Below are positions 15,900 to 23,681 of a DNA stretch of 26,693 nt, one piece after another. Position numbers and translations under genes: made by a program. Origin of the DNA: Clostridiales bacterium (GTDB lineage: Bacteria; Bacillota; Clostridia; Lachnospirales; Cellulosilyticaceae); contig DYCF01000055.1 in the NCBI GenBank assembly GCA_019418225.1, positions 1 through 26,693 on the forward strand, given 5' to 3'. The notes under the pieces were generated by a model. It had not been told where the DNA came from, did no database searches, and saw only the letters and a program-made list of their open reading frames with translations. How positions within the stretch are numbered: position 1 is the stretch's first letter; the number at the start of each line of letters is the position of its first letter.

Positions 15900-16217
15900 T
15901 TAAATAGCTTCTACAATTGCAATTAACTTAGCTGAAAGAGTTTCTCTTGTATCTTCTGGTAAAACTTCAACGCCCATTTTTTCTGCCAGAGCGTCTAATT
16001 CTTCACGTTTCATTTTCTTAATAGAAGCTGCTGTTTGAACTTTATCTTCTTCTGTGATATCAGGTGCATCTACTTCTAATTTCAATTCACCTTTTGAAAT
16101 CATTCTCTTTACTTCTGGATTTTTTGAGTACTTGTTATCAACTACCTCTGTTCTACCAGGCAAGATTGTTGTTAATCCTACGCCAATAATCCTCTGTGTT
16201 TTATTAGTTACTTTCAC
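15900..16217 (-). CDS. Small head protein of unknown function with Rho-N/HeH-like C-terminus (105 aa)
   Basis: The N-terminal half is beta-rich (VKVTNKTQRIIGVGLTTILPG), and the C-terminal 40 residues (KKMKREELDALAEKMGVEVL, then TRETLSAKLIAIV) resemble the short helix-extended-helix or Rho-N-type motif found on many phage head and connector proteins. It lies between the major capsid and DUF4054 genes. I start at GTG 16217 because AGGGGTGA is then 5 nt away; a GTG at 16226 is too close to its site. Function not known. Confidence 0.55.
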   Translation of the reverse strand: MKVTNKTQRIIGVGLTTILPGRTEVVDNKYSKNPEVKRMISKGELKLEVDAPDITEEDKVQTAASIKKMKREELDALAEKMGVEVLPEDTRETLSAKLIAIVEAI

Positions 16218-16228
16218 TTTAATCACCC

Positions 16229-17293
16229 CTAAATATTTTTAACAATTAATAATGATAATGGATAATAGATAATTGCACCTGCTGAACGTGCTTCACAAGG
16301 TACAATCATTTCAAGATTTTGTGTTTGTAATGGATGTTGGATAAAATCCATTGGTGTTTCAATAGAGAATTTCTCTGGATCATTCTTGTATAAGACTCCT
16401 GCATTTACACCATATGGATTTGTATTTTCAGAATCAGCCATTAGCTCAGGCACTGGATAAATAGTTAATGGTGTTGGATTCTCTTTTGTTCGGTATGGCG
16501 CATTCTCAAGAATGTATGTGAGCACTGTCTTATCTGTATCAGGTAAACGTCTTTGAGAAATATCAATGTAGACGTCAGAAGGAAGGGCAAGTGTATCGGC
16601 TCTCTCAACATTCATTGTGAGCTTAGCTTGGTACATATACATGGCTCTAACATCTGCCAGAATTTCATCTGCTGTTTTATCCTTCCATGCTACGCTACCT
16701 GCTGCACCTTCTTCTAATACTAAGATTGGAATATCTGTATTTTCTGATAAGATACCAAGCATATTGTTTTCAGCATCCCCGGCAAAAGCAATAGCATTTT
16801 GTTGTCTTTTAATTGCATAATGTGCTGAGTCAGCTTTTCTAGTATCAAGAGATTTCCCACTGTAAAGTGATGCTCTCATTTCCTGTACAGAGTAACCGTA
16901 GCTATCTCCAATTGATTTAATATAGCTTGTAGAAGGCTTACCTTTTACGTCTGCTCTTGGAAGGTCTGTTGCATAATTAGAAATAATCTTTGCAAGACCT
17001 GTTTTTTCATAGCTGTACCATGTAATGCTTTCAGCACCTTCATTTACTTCATGTGTTTGAGGGAAGATTGAAAATGAACTTAACTCTGGGTAAAGTCTGT
17101 CATAACTATGTGCTTTAACATAGTCAAGTTCTCTTGCAAAGAATACAGAAGCATCCTCTGCTGAATCAAAGTGAAGTCCTCTTACATTGGGTGCATTCAC
17201 CATGCCTGCTGCTAAGTTTGAATTTCTAAGTGCTGTTAAATCTGCTGGATCATATCCTGTACTTGGTTGTTGTGGATTGTATTTAATAGCCAT
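16229..17293 (-). CDS. Major capsid protein, DUF2184 family (354 aa)
   Basis: The 354-residue protein carries the DUF2184 capsid features: an N-terminal arm with 'SAEDASVFFARELDYVKAHS', the 'LSSFSIFPQTHEVNEGAESI' strand pair that in this family reads 'fP......ga.ti.Y', then a 'GDSYGYSVQEMRAS' helix and a 'VYIDISQRRLPDTDKTVL' segment. The C-terminus has YPLSLLIVKNI. It follows the cement gene with TAGGAGG upstream. DUF2184 capsids are HK97-like folds paired with DUF2213 proteases, as found here. Confidence 0.85.
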   Translation of the reverse strand: MAIKYNPQQPSTGYDPADLTALRNSNLAAGMVNAPNVRGLHFDSAEDASVFFARELDYVKAHSYDRLYPELSSFSIFPQTHEVNEGAESITWYSYEKTGLAKIISNYATDLPRADVKGKPSTSYIKSIGDSYGYSVQEMRASLYSGKSLDTRKADSAHYAIKRQQNAIAFAGDAENNMLGILSENTDIPILVLEEGAAGSVAWKDKTADEILADVRAMYMYQAKLTMNVERADTLALPSDVYIDISQRRLPDTDKTVLTYILENAPYRTKENPTPLTIYPVPELMADSENTNPYGVNAGVLYKNDPEKFSIETPMDFIQHPLQTQNLEMIVPCEARSAGAIIYYPLSLLIVKNI

Positions 17294-17307
17294 ATGTTAT
17301 TTACCTC

Positions 17308-17796
17308 CTATTTACCGATTTCTACAACTGCAATACCATCACTTACTGCAGTAATGAATTTTACTTTTGTTAATGCAAGCTTACTTTCAGTAGTTGTATC
17401 TGCTGCTGTAGTAAAGAATCCTACTTCATCTCCAGAAAGAACTAAATTAGCAGATACACCATAACCTACGTCCTTCGCATTTTTTGAAACCTTTACCCAT
17501 ACTTTACCTTGATTCATAACTTCTAATGTAGCGCCTTTTTGAATAATAACTTTTCCATCCTTCTCCATTTCATGTGAAAATGAATTAAGTGTTACGCCTT
17601 CAAATGTTGCTTCTGTAGAACCTGATGTAGGTACTACAATTTCTGTTCCTTTTGATGTTCCTTGTACAACACCAATACCTAAGCTAACTCCTGCTGAACC
17701 AGTAATTCTACTGTTTACTGTGTGTGGTGATAAATCATAAATGCCGCCTGGTACACCGCTCGGTGTTTCATATCCATAATTAGTATTCATAGACAT
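17308..17796 (-). CDS. Head decoration/cement protein, Gp24-like (162 aa)
   Basis: A 162-residue beta-rich protein (about residues 25-160) with an N-terminal arm beginning NTNYGYETPSGVPGGIYDLS. The arm, the 'ATFEGVTLNSFSHEM' strand and the 'GVSANLVLSGDEVGFFT' turn are like the structural cement proteins that stabilise capsids beside a DUF2184 major capsid protein. The ATG shares an A with the protease/scaffold stop (TAATG) and has GGGGGAG 7 nt before it. It lies directly before the major capsid gene, the usual order. Confidence 0.7.
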   Translation of the reverse strand: MSMNTNYGYETPSGVPGGIYDLSPHTVNSRITGSAGVSLGIGVVQGTSKGTEIVVPTSGSTEATFEGVTLNSFSHEMEKDGKVIIQKGATLEVMNQGKVWVKVSKNAKDVGYGVSANLVLSGDEVGFFTTAADTTTESKLALTKVKFITAVSDGIAVVEIGK

Positions 17797-18515
17797 TATT
17801 GTTCTCCCCCTCTGTTAATCATTTCTTGACGTTTTTGAGCTGCCATACTTTTGTTTTGTCCTGGTACATTGTCTTTTCCATCTGCATTAACCATCTGGCG
17901 CTTTTGCTCAGTAGTTGAGCGCATCTTTGACACCTTAGCCTTAGCCATTGCATACATGCCATTAATGGTATCTTCATTAATTCCATCAAGTCTGATACCA
18001 GGCTCAACTTTTTGAATGATTGCTTTTTTACCTGTAGAAATAGATTGTCCTTCTAGGTTTAACCCAAGTTTTTCACCAATTCTGCACATCTCAAGCTTAG
18101 CTGATACCAGCTTATCGATTGAATCCATATTAACTGGCTTTTCTACCTCTTCATCGCACTTTTTGCTATCTTCATTATTTGATTCTTGCTGAGTTACATC
18201 TTCTTCCTTTTCATCTGCTGGTAAAACATCATTATTACCATCTACTGCTGTTTCAGTAGGTACTAAGTTAAGAAGCATATTAATATACTCTTTTAACTTT
18301 TCAGGATCAGTTTCATTAGCCATTGTCTCTTTGATTTGTTCAGCTGTAAGAGCTGTGTCTTCTGCTACTTCTTCACCACCTCCTACTTCTTCAACAGTTA
18401 CTTCGCCACTTTCGATAAGTTCTTGTGGAATCGTAACTGCTACATCTCCATCGGCTCTAGCTTGTTTGTTAAAGTCGATAATTGCTTGTGCTAACTGCTT
18501 TCTTGTTAATACCAT
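17796..18515 (-). CDS. Nested scaffold protein from an internal start in the DUF2213 gene (239 aa)
   Basis: In frame within the protease gene, AAAGGAG followed by 8 nt and an ATG (18515-18513) marks a complete translation signal exactly where the protease domain ends. The product would be 239 aa, acidic and rich in Glu, Asn and Gln (several EE and ADEKEED-type stretches), with a basic end, as typical of scaffolds. This matches the lambda C/Nu3 arrangement, where a scaffold is made from an internal start of the protease gene. The signal is seen; use in vivo is inferred. Confidence 0.6.
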   Translation of the reverse strand: MVLTRKQLAQAIIDFNKQARADGDVAVTIPQELIESGEVTVEEVGGGEEVAEDTALTAEQIKETMANETDPEKLKEYINMLLNLVPTETAVDGNNDVLPADEKEEDVTQQESNNEDSKKCDEEVEKPVNMDSIDKLVSAKLEMCRIGEKLGLNLEGQSISTGKKAIIQKVEPGIRLDGINEDTINGMYAMAKAKVSKMRSTTEQKRQMVNADGKDNVPGQNKSMAAQKRQEMINRGGEQ

Positions 18516-19061
18516 GTTCCCTTCTCCTTTCTCTTCTTTACCATCAATATTGAGCCTTGCCTTTTCTCCTGCCCTAGCTGCTCCTACTAAGGCAAGATGA
18601 TTAATCCTTATGTTTCTTTGGATTGCGTCATAATGTTGTCCATTCCACTCGCCAGGAGTCTCATCAGTATCCAGTGAATAACCAAGAGATAACTCTCTTA
18701 ATCCACACTCTTTAAGCACATCAGTTTCATGAATAACAACTTTTGCTCTAACATTGTCACCCTCTTGGTACCCATCACTAAGAATCGTACCAATTGTCTC
18801 ATGTCCAACATTATCTTTTGTTACTAGCCCTGCATCATGTGTTACTATAATGGGTTTGCCTTGATAAGAACTAAGGCTATCATGGTTAAATACTTCTTCT
18901 GGTAATCTTAATTCTCTTCTAAGCGTTCCATCAGGATTTGTATATTCAAATATGCCTACCCTTGTAACAATAGGTTCATCAATCAAGTAACCTTCTGCAG
19001 TAAAGAATGTCTTATCAACCGCAATGCTATCTGTTCTTTGTACTTGTTTACCTAATAGCAA
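17796..19061 (-). CDS. Prohead protease with C-terminal scaffold, DUF2213 (421 aa)
   Basis: Residues 1-172 form the DUF2213 protease-like domain: LPEEVFNHDSLSSYQGKPII, H75 in VTHD, S125 in RELSLGYS, and 'NIRINHLALVGAARAGEKAR' close to the usual end of the enzyme domain. H75 and S125 are the likely catalytic pair by analogy with phage prohead proteases. A K/E/G junction (about 174-182) leads to an acidic, helical scaffold part (183-421). Start is TTG at 19061 after AAAGGAGG. A nested scaffold probably begins at M183 and is listed separately. Confidence 0.8.
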   Translation of the reverse strand: MLLGKQVQRTDSIAVDKTFFTAEGYLIDEPIVTRVGIFEYTNPDGTLRRELRLPEEVFNHDSLSSYQGKPIIVTHDAGLVTKDNVGHETIGTILSDGYQEGDNVRAKVVIHETDVLKECGLRELSLGYSLDTDETPGEWNGQHYDAIQRNIRINHLALVGAARAGEKARLNIDGKEEKGEGNMVLTRKQLAQAIIDFNKQARADGDVAVTIPQELIESGEVTVEEVGGGEEVAEDTALTAEQIKETMANETDPEKLKEYINMLLNLVPTETAVDGNNDVLPADEKEEDVTQQESNNEDSKKCDEEVEKPVNMDSIDKLVSAKLEMCRIGEKLGLNLEGQSISTGKKAIIQKVEPGIRLDGINEDTINGMYAMAKAKVSKMRSTTEQKRQMVNADGKDNVPGQNKSMAAQKRQEMINRGGEQ

Positions 19062-19076
19062 TTACTTGTCCTCCTT

Positions 19077-20417
19077 TCACTTAAGTTTCCTTTGTATAGA
19101 CATAATGTCTTTTATAAGAGATGTTTTACTACCTATGCTAACAAGATTTTTAGCAGCTTCTTCTTCTGAGGCATTCCCAAACGATATACCACTTTTACCG
19201 CTCTTATAGTAATTAGTAGCTTTTATTTCAGCTATCTTTTTTAGTTCATTAAGATTTAATTCTTCTAGCTGCTTTCTCGTATAATGTTTGTCTACTGCAA
19301 TTACCTTATTTGCATTCGGTTGCTCAACACTCTTGCTACCTTTAACTGTATATTTAGAGAATGATTCTTCGTTATTTAATACTACATTTGTAAAAATATT
19401 CTTATCATCGGGCTCTTTCCTGTTCTTCTTCTCATTTCTCTTTCTTTTGCTAGTACCATTAATCTTATGCGGAGTGTTTGGAGTAACACTATTGTTAATT
19501 GAGCGTTCTTTTGTCTCCTTCTGTATTGGTAAATTAATACCTTCTAGATTAAATTTTGGAATAGCAATACACCTGCACTGATAATCTTCACTAGGGTGGC
19601 ATCTTCTTCCTGTCCTTTCATCTACTACAGGAGGATCATCCCATCTGCAAGTTTTACCTTCCAAATGTCTGTGGCTATCTCTAACTCTAGAATCTCTAGA
19701 AGTCGACCAAGTATACTCATCAACTCCAGCTTCCTGTTGTTGCTTTTTTGCTAATTGTGCATTAAGCTTTCCAAGCTGATCTCTTGCAATCAATCGTGCA
19801 TGCCGTTTACTCATGCCATAAGCTGCTTGAATTTGTTTGGTGATATCTGTAACAGTACTGCCGCTTTTGAATCCTTCAGTTACAATTTTCTGCATATCTG
19901 AAAGAGATTCTTTGGGCACTGTAACTATTAGATTTATATTGTCTTGAATCCATATATCAAGTGTTTGTTTATAGAATTCACCCAAATAATAATCCTCCAA
20001 AATATCTATACCAAGCGTCGCCTTACACATTTTCTTCCATTCATTAATGGAAAGTTCCCTAGTCATATGTGCAAGAGATTCAAGCTTTCTTCTAAGCCCA
20101 AAGGACTTATCCTTACTTTGAATTTCTGTACTCATACGCTTAAATATATTATCAATAAGTTCCTGAATCTCATCCCCATCTGCATGATGTTTCTTAATCC
20201 TTTGTATTCTATGCTGAGCTATTAGTGCCTTTTTTAATTCTTCTATATACTTAATCAACATTTTCTTATACATTGACATATAACCGTCAACCAAACGTAT
20301 GTATTCGCGCTCTATTGACTCGGGATATCTTGATCTGTACTTACTGTTAAGCTTTTCATGTCCATAGAACTTATTTTTAACTTTATTTTTAAGATACTCA
20401 CTCATATATTCATCCAT
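19077..20417 (-). CDS. Minor head protein, phage Mu F-like, with C-terminal extension (446 aa)
   Basis: The MuF core is at about 170-285: ARDQLGKLNAQLAKKQQQ, 'YTWSTSRDSRVRDSHRHLEG' and 'HPSEDYQCRCIAIP' match the standard 'iaRdq......a.....G...y.W.t..D.rvR..H..l.G....p.....P.cRC' pattern. MuF proteins sit near the portal and are needed for head assembly. An extra 150 residues follow: a Lys/Arg/Asn-rich linker (320-340), then a 100-residue helical end (HYTRKQLEELNLNELKKIA and onward) with no family I can name. ATG at 20417 with AAAGGGG upstream. Confidence 0.8.
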   Translation of the reverse strand: MDEYMSEYLKNKVKNKFYGHEKLNSKYRSRYPESIEREYIRLVDGYMSMYKKMLIKYIEELKKALIAQHRIQRIKKHHADGDEIQELIDNIFKRMSTEIQSKDKSFGLRRKLESLAHMTRELSINEWKKMCKATLGIDILEDYYLGEFYKQTLDIWIQDNINLIVTVPKESLSDMQKIVTEGFKSGSTVTDITKQIQAAYGMSKRHARLIARDQLGKLNAQLAKKQQQEAGVDEYTWSTSRDSRVRDSHRHLEGKTCRWDDPPVVDERTGRRCHPSEDYQCRCIAIPKFNLEGINLPIQKETKERSINNSVTPNTPHKINGTSKRKRNEKKNRKEPDDKNIFTNVVLNNEESFSKYTVKGSKSVEQPNANKVIAVDKHYTRKQLEELNLNELKKIAEIKATNYYKSGKSGISFGNASEEEAAKNLVSIGSKTSLIKDIMSIQRKLK

Positions 20418-20440
20418 AGCACCATCCCCTTTAATGGCAT

Positions 20441-20465
20441 AAAAAAAGTACTCTTAACGAGTACT
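20441..20465 (-). terminator. Intrinsic terminator between portal and MuF genes
   Basis: On the minus strand AGTACTC, loop GTTAA, GAGTACT, then six T. The 7-bp stem is perfect and the loop is 5 nt. It starts only 4 bp past the portal stop and 24 bp before the MuF start, within a packed operon. Confidence 0.8.
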
Positions 20466-20468
20466 CTA

Positions 20469-22265
20469 TTATCCTGCTGTAAGTTTGTTTACAAGATGTT
20501 CAATTGATAGCAAGAAAGGATAAAACATTTCATCCTCATCTAAATCTTCAGGTGCTACGAATCTAGGATTAAACATCTCCTCATTATCTGTTTGAGGTTC
20601 ACCTTGATATTCTGTTGCCAGGTATAATTGAACCGGCCCATCATAATCCTGTGGAACTTCCATAATCCCAATTGGTACTAATCCTTTTGGAGTAATATTG
20701 AATTCCTCTTTTGTTTCTCTAACTGCTGCTTCTAAAGGTGTCTCTCCTGGTTCAATGTGCCCACCAGGACCACATATCTGTCCATTATCTCGGTTACCTA
20801 CAAGAATTTTACCATCATTCACTATAAGAACAGCTGAAGCTATTAACTCTTTTGAATCATCTTTTCTAAGTAATAAGTCTAATTGACTGCCTTTACTTTC
20901 TTCAAAAGTGTTCTCTTCTTCAATGTCATATTCATCAAGTATATCTTCAATTTCATACTCACCAGTCTTTGCAAGTGCGTTTCTTACTTCTGTTGGATCA
21001 ACAGCTTGCATATCCACATATACTTGTGTAGCCTGTGCTCTTTTTAGTGCGCCATCTGCTTTTTGATTATCGAGTTCAGCCTGCTCTTTTTCACTTAGGC
21101 TCCATAATGGCATGAACTTTAGTTTAAATACTGGCTTTTCTTTAATCTCTCTTGTATTTACTGCAATAGAGCAAATAATATTGAGTAGCCTTTTGTAATT
21201 TCCTTTTACTGATTTTCTTTGAATCCTCTCTACGTAATTGTAGTAGTTTTCTAAGTCACTTTCTCCAGTCGCATTCATTCCTGCCGGTGCACGTCCAAAC
21301 AGAATTGTTTGAGGAATGTTAGTTATAGCTGAGAGCATATTGCAAGAAACATCAACAATATCTTTTACACCACTCAATGAGAATGTAGAATACGAATAAT
21401 CCTCACCATCTGCATCTATAGCAATAGTATTTAATAAACCTTTTGCCATATCTATAACTTGAAGCCTTTTAAGAACCATGTCTTCTCCAGCCTCTGTTGA
21501 CAACATACCAGCTAATCCTTTAATCTTTTGTACTGCTTGCACTGCTCGTTCAAGAAGCTTGTCTGCATTTCCGTGAGATGTTGATGTTCTTCTTAATTCT
21601 TTTTTTATACGCACATACTCCGGCACACCCCAAAAACGATAATTTTCATTTGAACATTGTTCTGGCAACTTACCATTTTTGAATACAAGGCATCTACTCT
21701 TGTGAACTTTGAATCTGCCATATACACTGCTAACTATGTAATACTCTGGTTCACCTATTGTATAGTCATCTGAAATAACTCCTCGATAAAGCGAAGTATA
21801 CTCTGGTTGAACTATTGAGCGCTCATAGACACGTATTTCATCAATGCTTTTTGCCTTTTTGATATTAAGTGGATCTTCTAATTTCCCACCATCATCTATT
21901 AGCATAACAGCTAATGCACCACCATATAGTCTTGACCATATTAGTGCCTGGATAAACTGCTCATCTACATTTAGATTGTCTAATTTATTCTCAATGTAGT
22001 CTGCTGTTTCTGCATCTGCTATAGCTGACAAGTCAATTCCTCTCTTAAGCGCCTCCTCTGCAGGAGCATCAATAATCTTGCAAAATAGACCATTTTGCTC
22101 ATATATTGTCGTTAACTGTGTATCCATAATTGCTGGGTCTGCATTATATACATATGCTTCACTTGAATCTCTTCCTGTGCCATATTTGTTTAAAAGGTTT
22201 ACGTACCCACCATCAAAATTAAAACGCTTAGCGTGTTCTTCTATTGAGTTTTCCTCATTCTCCAT
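20469..22265 (-). CDS. Portal protein (DUF1073 type) fused to a C-terminal NUDIX hydrolase domain (598 aa)
   Basis: Residues 1-450 are a DUF1073-type portal: D-T-Q-L-x-T-I-Y-E-Q-N-G-L-F near 48-61, IIDAPAEEALKRGID, a 'SRLYGGALAVMLIDDGG' segment, and the 'NIPQTILFGRAPAGMNATGE' stem loop near 316-335, all family hallmarks. After an acidic linker (440-470) a NUDIX domain fills 472-598. Its box reads GGHIEPGET, seven residues later RETKEE (R516, E517, E520, E521), close to the consensus with Thr at the U position and Asn in place of the final Gly. No ribosome site or usable start precedes the domain, so it should be made only as a fusion. GAGGTGAG precedes the ATG. Confidence 0.85.
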   Translation of the reverse strand: MENEENSIEEHAKRFNFDGGYVNLLNKYGTGRDSSEAYVYNADPAIMDTQLTTIYEQNGLFCKIIDAPAEEALKRGIDLSAIADAETADYIENKLDNLNVDEQFIQALIWSRLYGGALAVMLIDDGGKLEDPLNIKKAKSIDEIRVYERSIVQPEYTSLYRGVISDDYTIGEPEYYIVSSVYGRFKVHKSRCLVFKNGKLPEQCSNENYRFWGVPEYVRIKKELRRTSTSHGNADKLLERAVQAVQKIKGLAGMLSTEAGEDMVLKRLQVIDMAKGLLNTIAIDADGEDYSYSTFSLSGVKDIVDVSCNMLSAITNIPQTILFGRAPAGMNATGESDLENYYNYVERIQRKSVKGNYKRLLNIICSIAVNTREIKEKPVFKLKFMPLWSLSEKEQAELDNQKADGALKRAQATQVYVDMQAVDPTEVRNALAKTGEYEIEDILDEYDIEEENTFEESKGSQLDLLLRKDDSKELIASAVLIVNDGKILVGNRDNGQICGPGGHIEPGETPLEAAVRETKEEFNITPKGLVPIGIMEVPQDYDGPVQLYLATEYQGEPQTDNEEMFNPRFVAPEDLDEDEMFYPFLLSIEHLVNKLTAG

Positions 22266-22284
22266 ATTCTCACCTCACTTTCTG

Positions 22285-23550
22285 TTAAGTTAGACTTGAT
22301 AGGTCAAATGTAGATTCCATGTCATTCTCTAATGCATATCTTGTTGCATCTATTGTATGGTTATCCTTGTCAACTAGTTTTGAACGTACATTACCATCTT
22401 TATCTACCTGATAGTCTATATTTTCAAACTCTCTTGCTACATTAGGTGTTCTTACTGGGTCTATTACTATTTCTTCTAACCCATCTAGCCATGTCTCACC
22501 ATACTCTACACTTCCTGGTCCCTTTTTAGCACCAGTAAACATACAACCATTGTCATTTAATTCAGCAATACTCTTAGGTTCTGCACTATCTGCAATAGTC
22601 AACTTTGTATTGTAGCCTTTACTCTTTATCCATTCTGCTAATTCTCTATTAAACTTCTTAACGCCATAAAACTCATCCATAAAGAATATTCTTCTTCTAG
22701 TCTTATCATAGTGAAGCCTTACAAATGCCACTGGGTCTGCTGCATATCCCCAGTCATTCCCCTGCCTTATATTATCAAAGCTGTTATACTCTTCATCAGT
22801 AATCGTTCTAAATACAAGGTTATTAAATGGTACTACGCCACTGCCTATTGGCTCACCTAAGTACTCCCAATTATATTTTGGCTCATTTGTTTTCTTGATA
22901 TGGTTAGCTTCATCATGAAATGCCCTAGATATATGCGGATTTTCGAGATAAGTACTATGATGCACATATGTATTATCAGGTAATAAGTGTGTTTCATATC
23001 TTTTGTTTACCCATGACTGTTTTCGCTTTGGTGGATTGTATGAATAAAACAATGAGTAATACATTCCATCCGGCAATTCTGCTCTCAGAACAGAATTCTC
23101 GATTGTACTGACTTCATCCTCTGTTTTGAACTCTGCCAGTTCCTCAATCCACATAATGGCTACTGGATATTTACTCATTTTTATTGACTTAATTTTTTGA
23201 GGATCATCTGCCCCACGAAATATTATCTTATTACCCCTTGGCAGATACGTTAAACTTAGTGGGGACATTTTAGCTCTCCACTTTGATGAAACGCCCAACA
23301 TATCTATGCATTCCTTTAGTTGTTCATATACAGATTCAGCAAGAGTGTTACCTACCTTACGTACAACCAATGCTGTAACAGGGTATTTCATAACATCCAT
23401 AACAATTCTAAAACCTATATGAGTAGACTTCGCAGAACCACGCCCACCTTTTTCAACATACTTTAAGCAGTTATGCTCTTTAGATGCTCTCCAAAACTCA
23501 TGGAAATTAGGATTTATTATCTCTGAAATTCTAACTGTTGTAGCATCCAT
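22285..23550 (-). CDS. terL: Terminase large subunit (421 aa)
   Basis: The DNA-packaging motor. Residues 33-43 (EKGGRGSAKST) are the Walker A loop, I132-E137 (IMWIEE) the Walker B with catalytic Glu, and SYNPPKR (170-175) the coupling motif of PBSX/phage_terL type terminases. The nuclease domain carries D266 (NDWGYAADP), D321 (IADSAEPKS) and D401 (DNHTIDATRYAL), the three acidic metal ligands. Length 421 fits the family. GAGGTGAG lies before the ATG. All motifs look intact. Confidence 0.93.
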   Translation of the reverse strand: MDATTVRISEIINPNFHEFWRASKEHNCLKYVEKGGRGSAKSTHIGFRIVMDVMKYPVTALVVRKVGNTLAESVYEQLKECIDMLGVSSKWRAKMSPLSLTYLPRGNKIIFRGADDPQKIKSIKMSKYPVAIMWIEELAEFKTEDEVSTIENSVLRAELPDGMYYSLFYSYNPPKRKQSWVNKRYETHLLPDNTYVHHSTYLENPHISRAFHDEANHIKKTNEPKYNWEYLGEPIGSGVVPFNNLVFRTITDEEYNSFDNIRQGNDWGYAADPVAFVRLHYDKTRRRIFFMDEFYGVKKFNRELAEWIKSKGYNTKLTIADSAEPKSIAELNDNGCMFTGAKKGPGSVEYGETWLDGLEEIVIDPVRTPNVAREFENIDYQVDKDGNVRSKLVDKDNHTIDATRYALENDMESTFDLSSLT

Positions 23551-23681
23551 ATTCTCACCTCAAGTTTAGTATTTATGTTATTTTTTTTAGTAAATCTCTA
23601 AATAGCTGCTTATATAACTAGAAAACGTTGTAAATACGTAAATACCTACCACAAATAATTCCAAGTTATCTGTGATACATG

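Noticed and set aside
17819..18007. Alternative-frame minus-strand open frame inside the scaffold region
   Set aside because: Out of frame with the DUF2213 gene, no ribosome site, and composition unlike a protein; a shadow frame.
23551..23681. Hidden gene or promoter between terS and terL
   Set aside because: Only stop-ridden frames (ATG TAT CAC AGA TAA is the best) and weak -35/-10 candidates; the repeated TATTTAC is too short to support a function.
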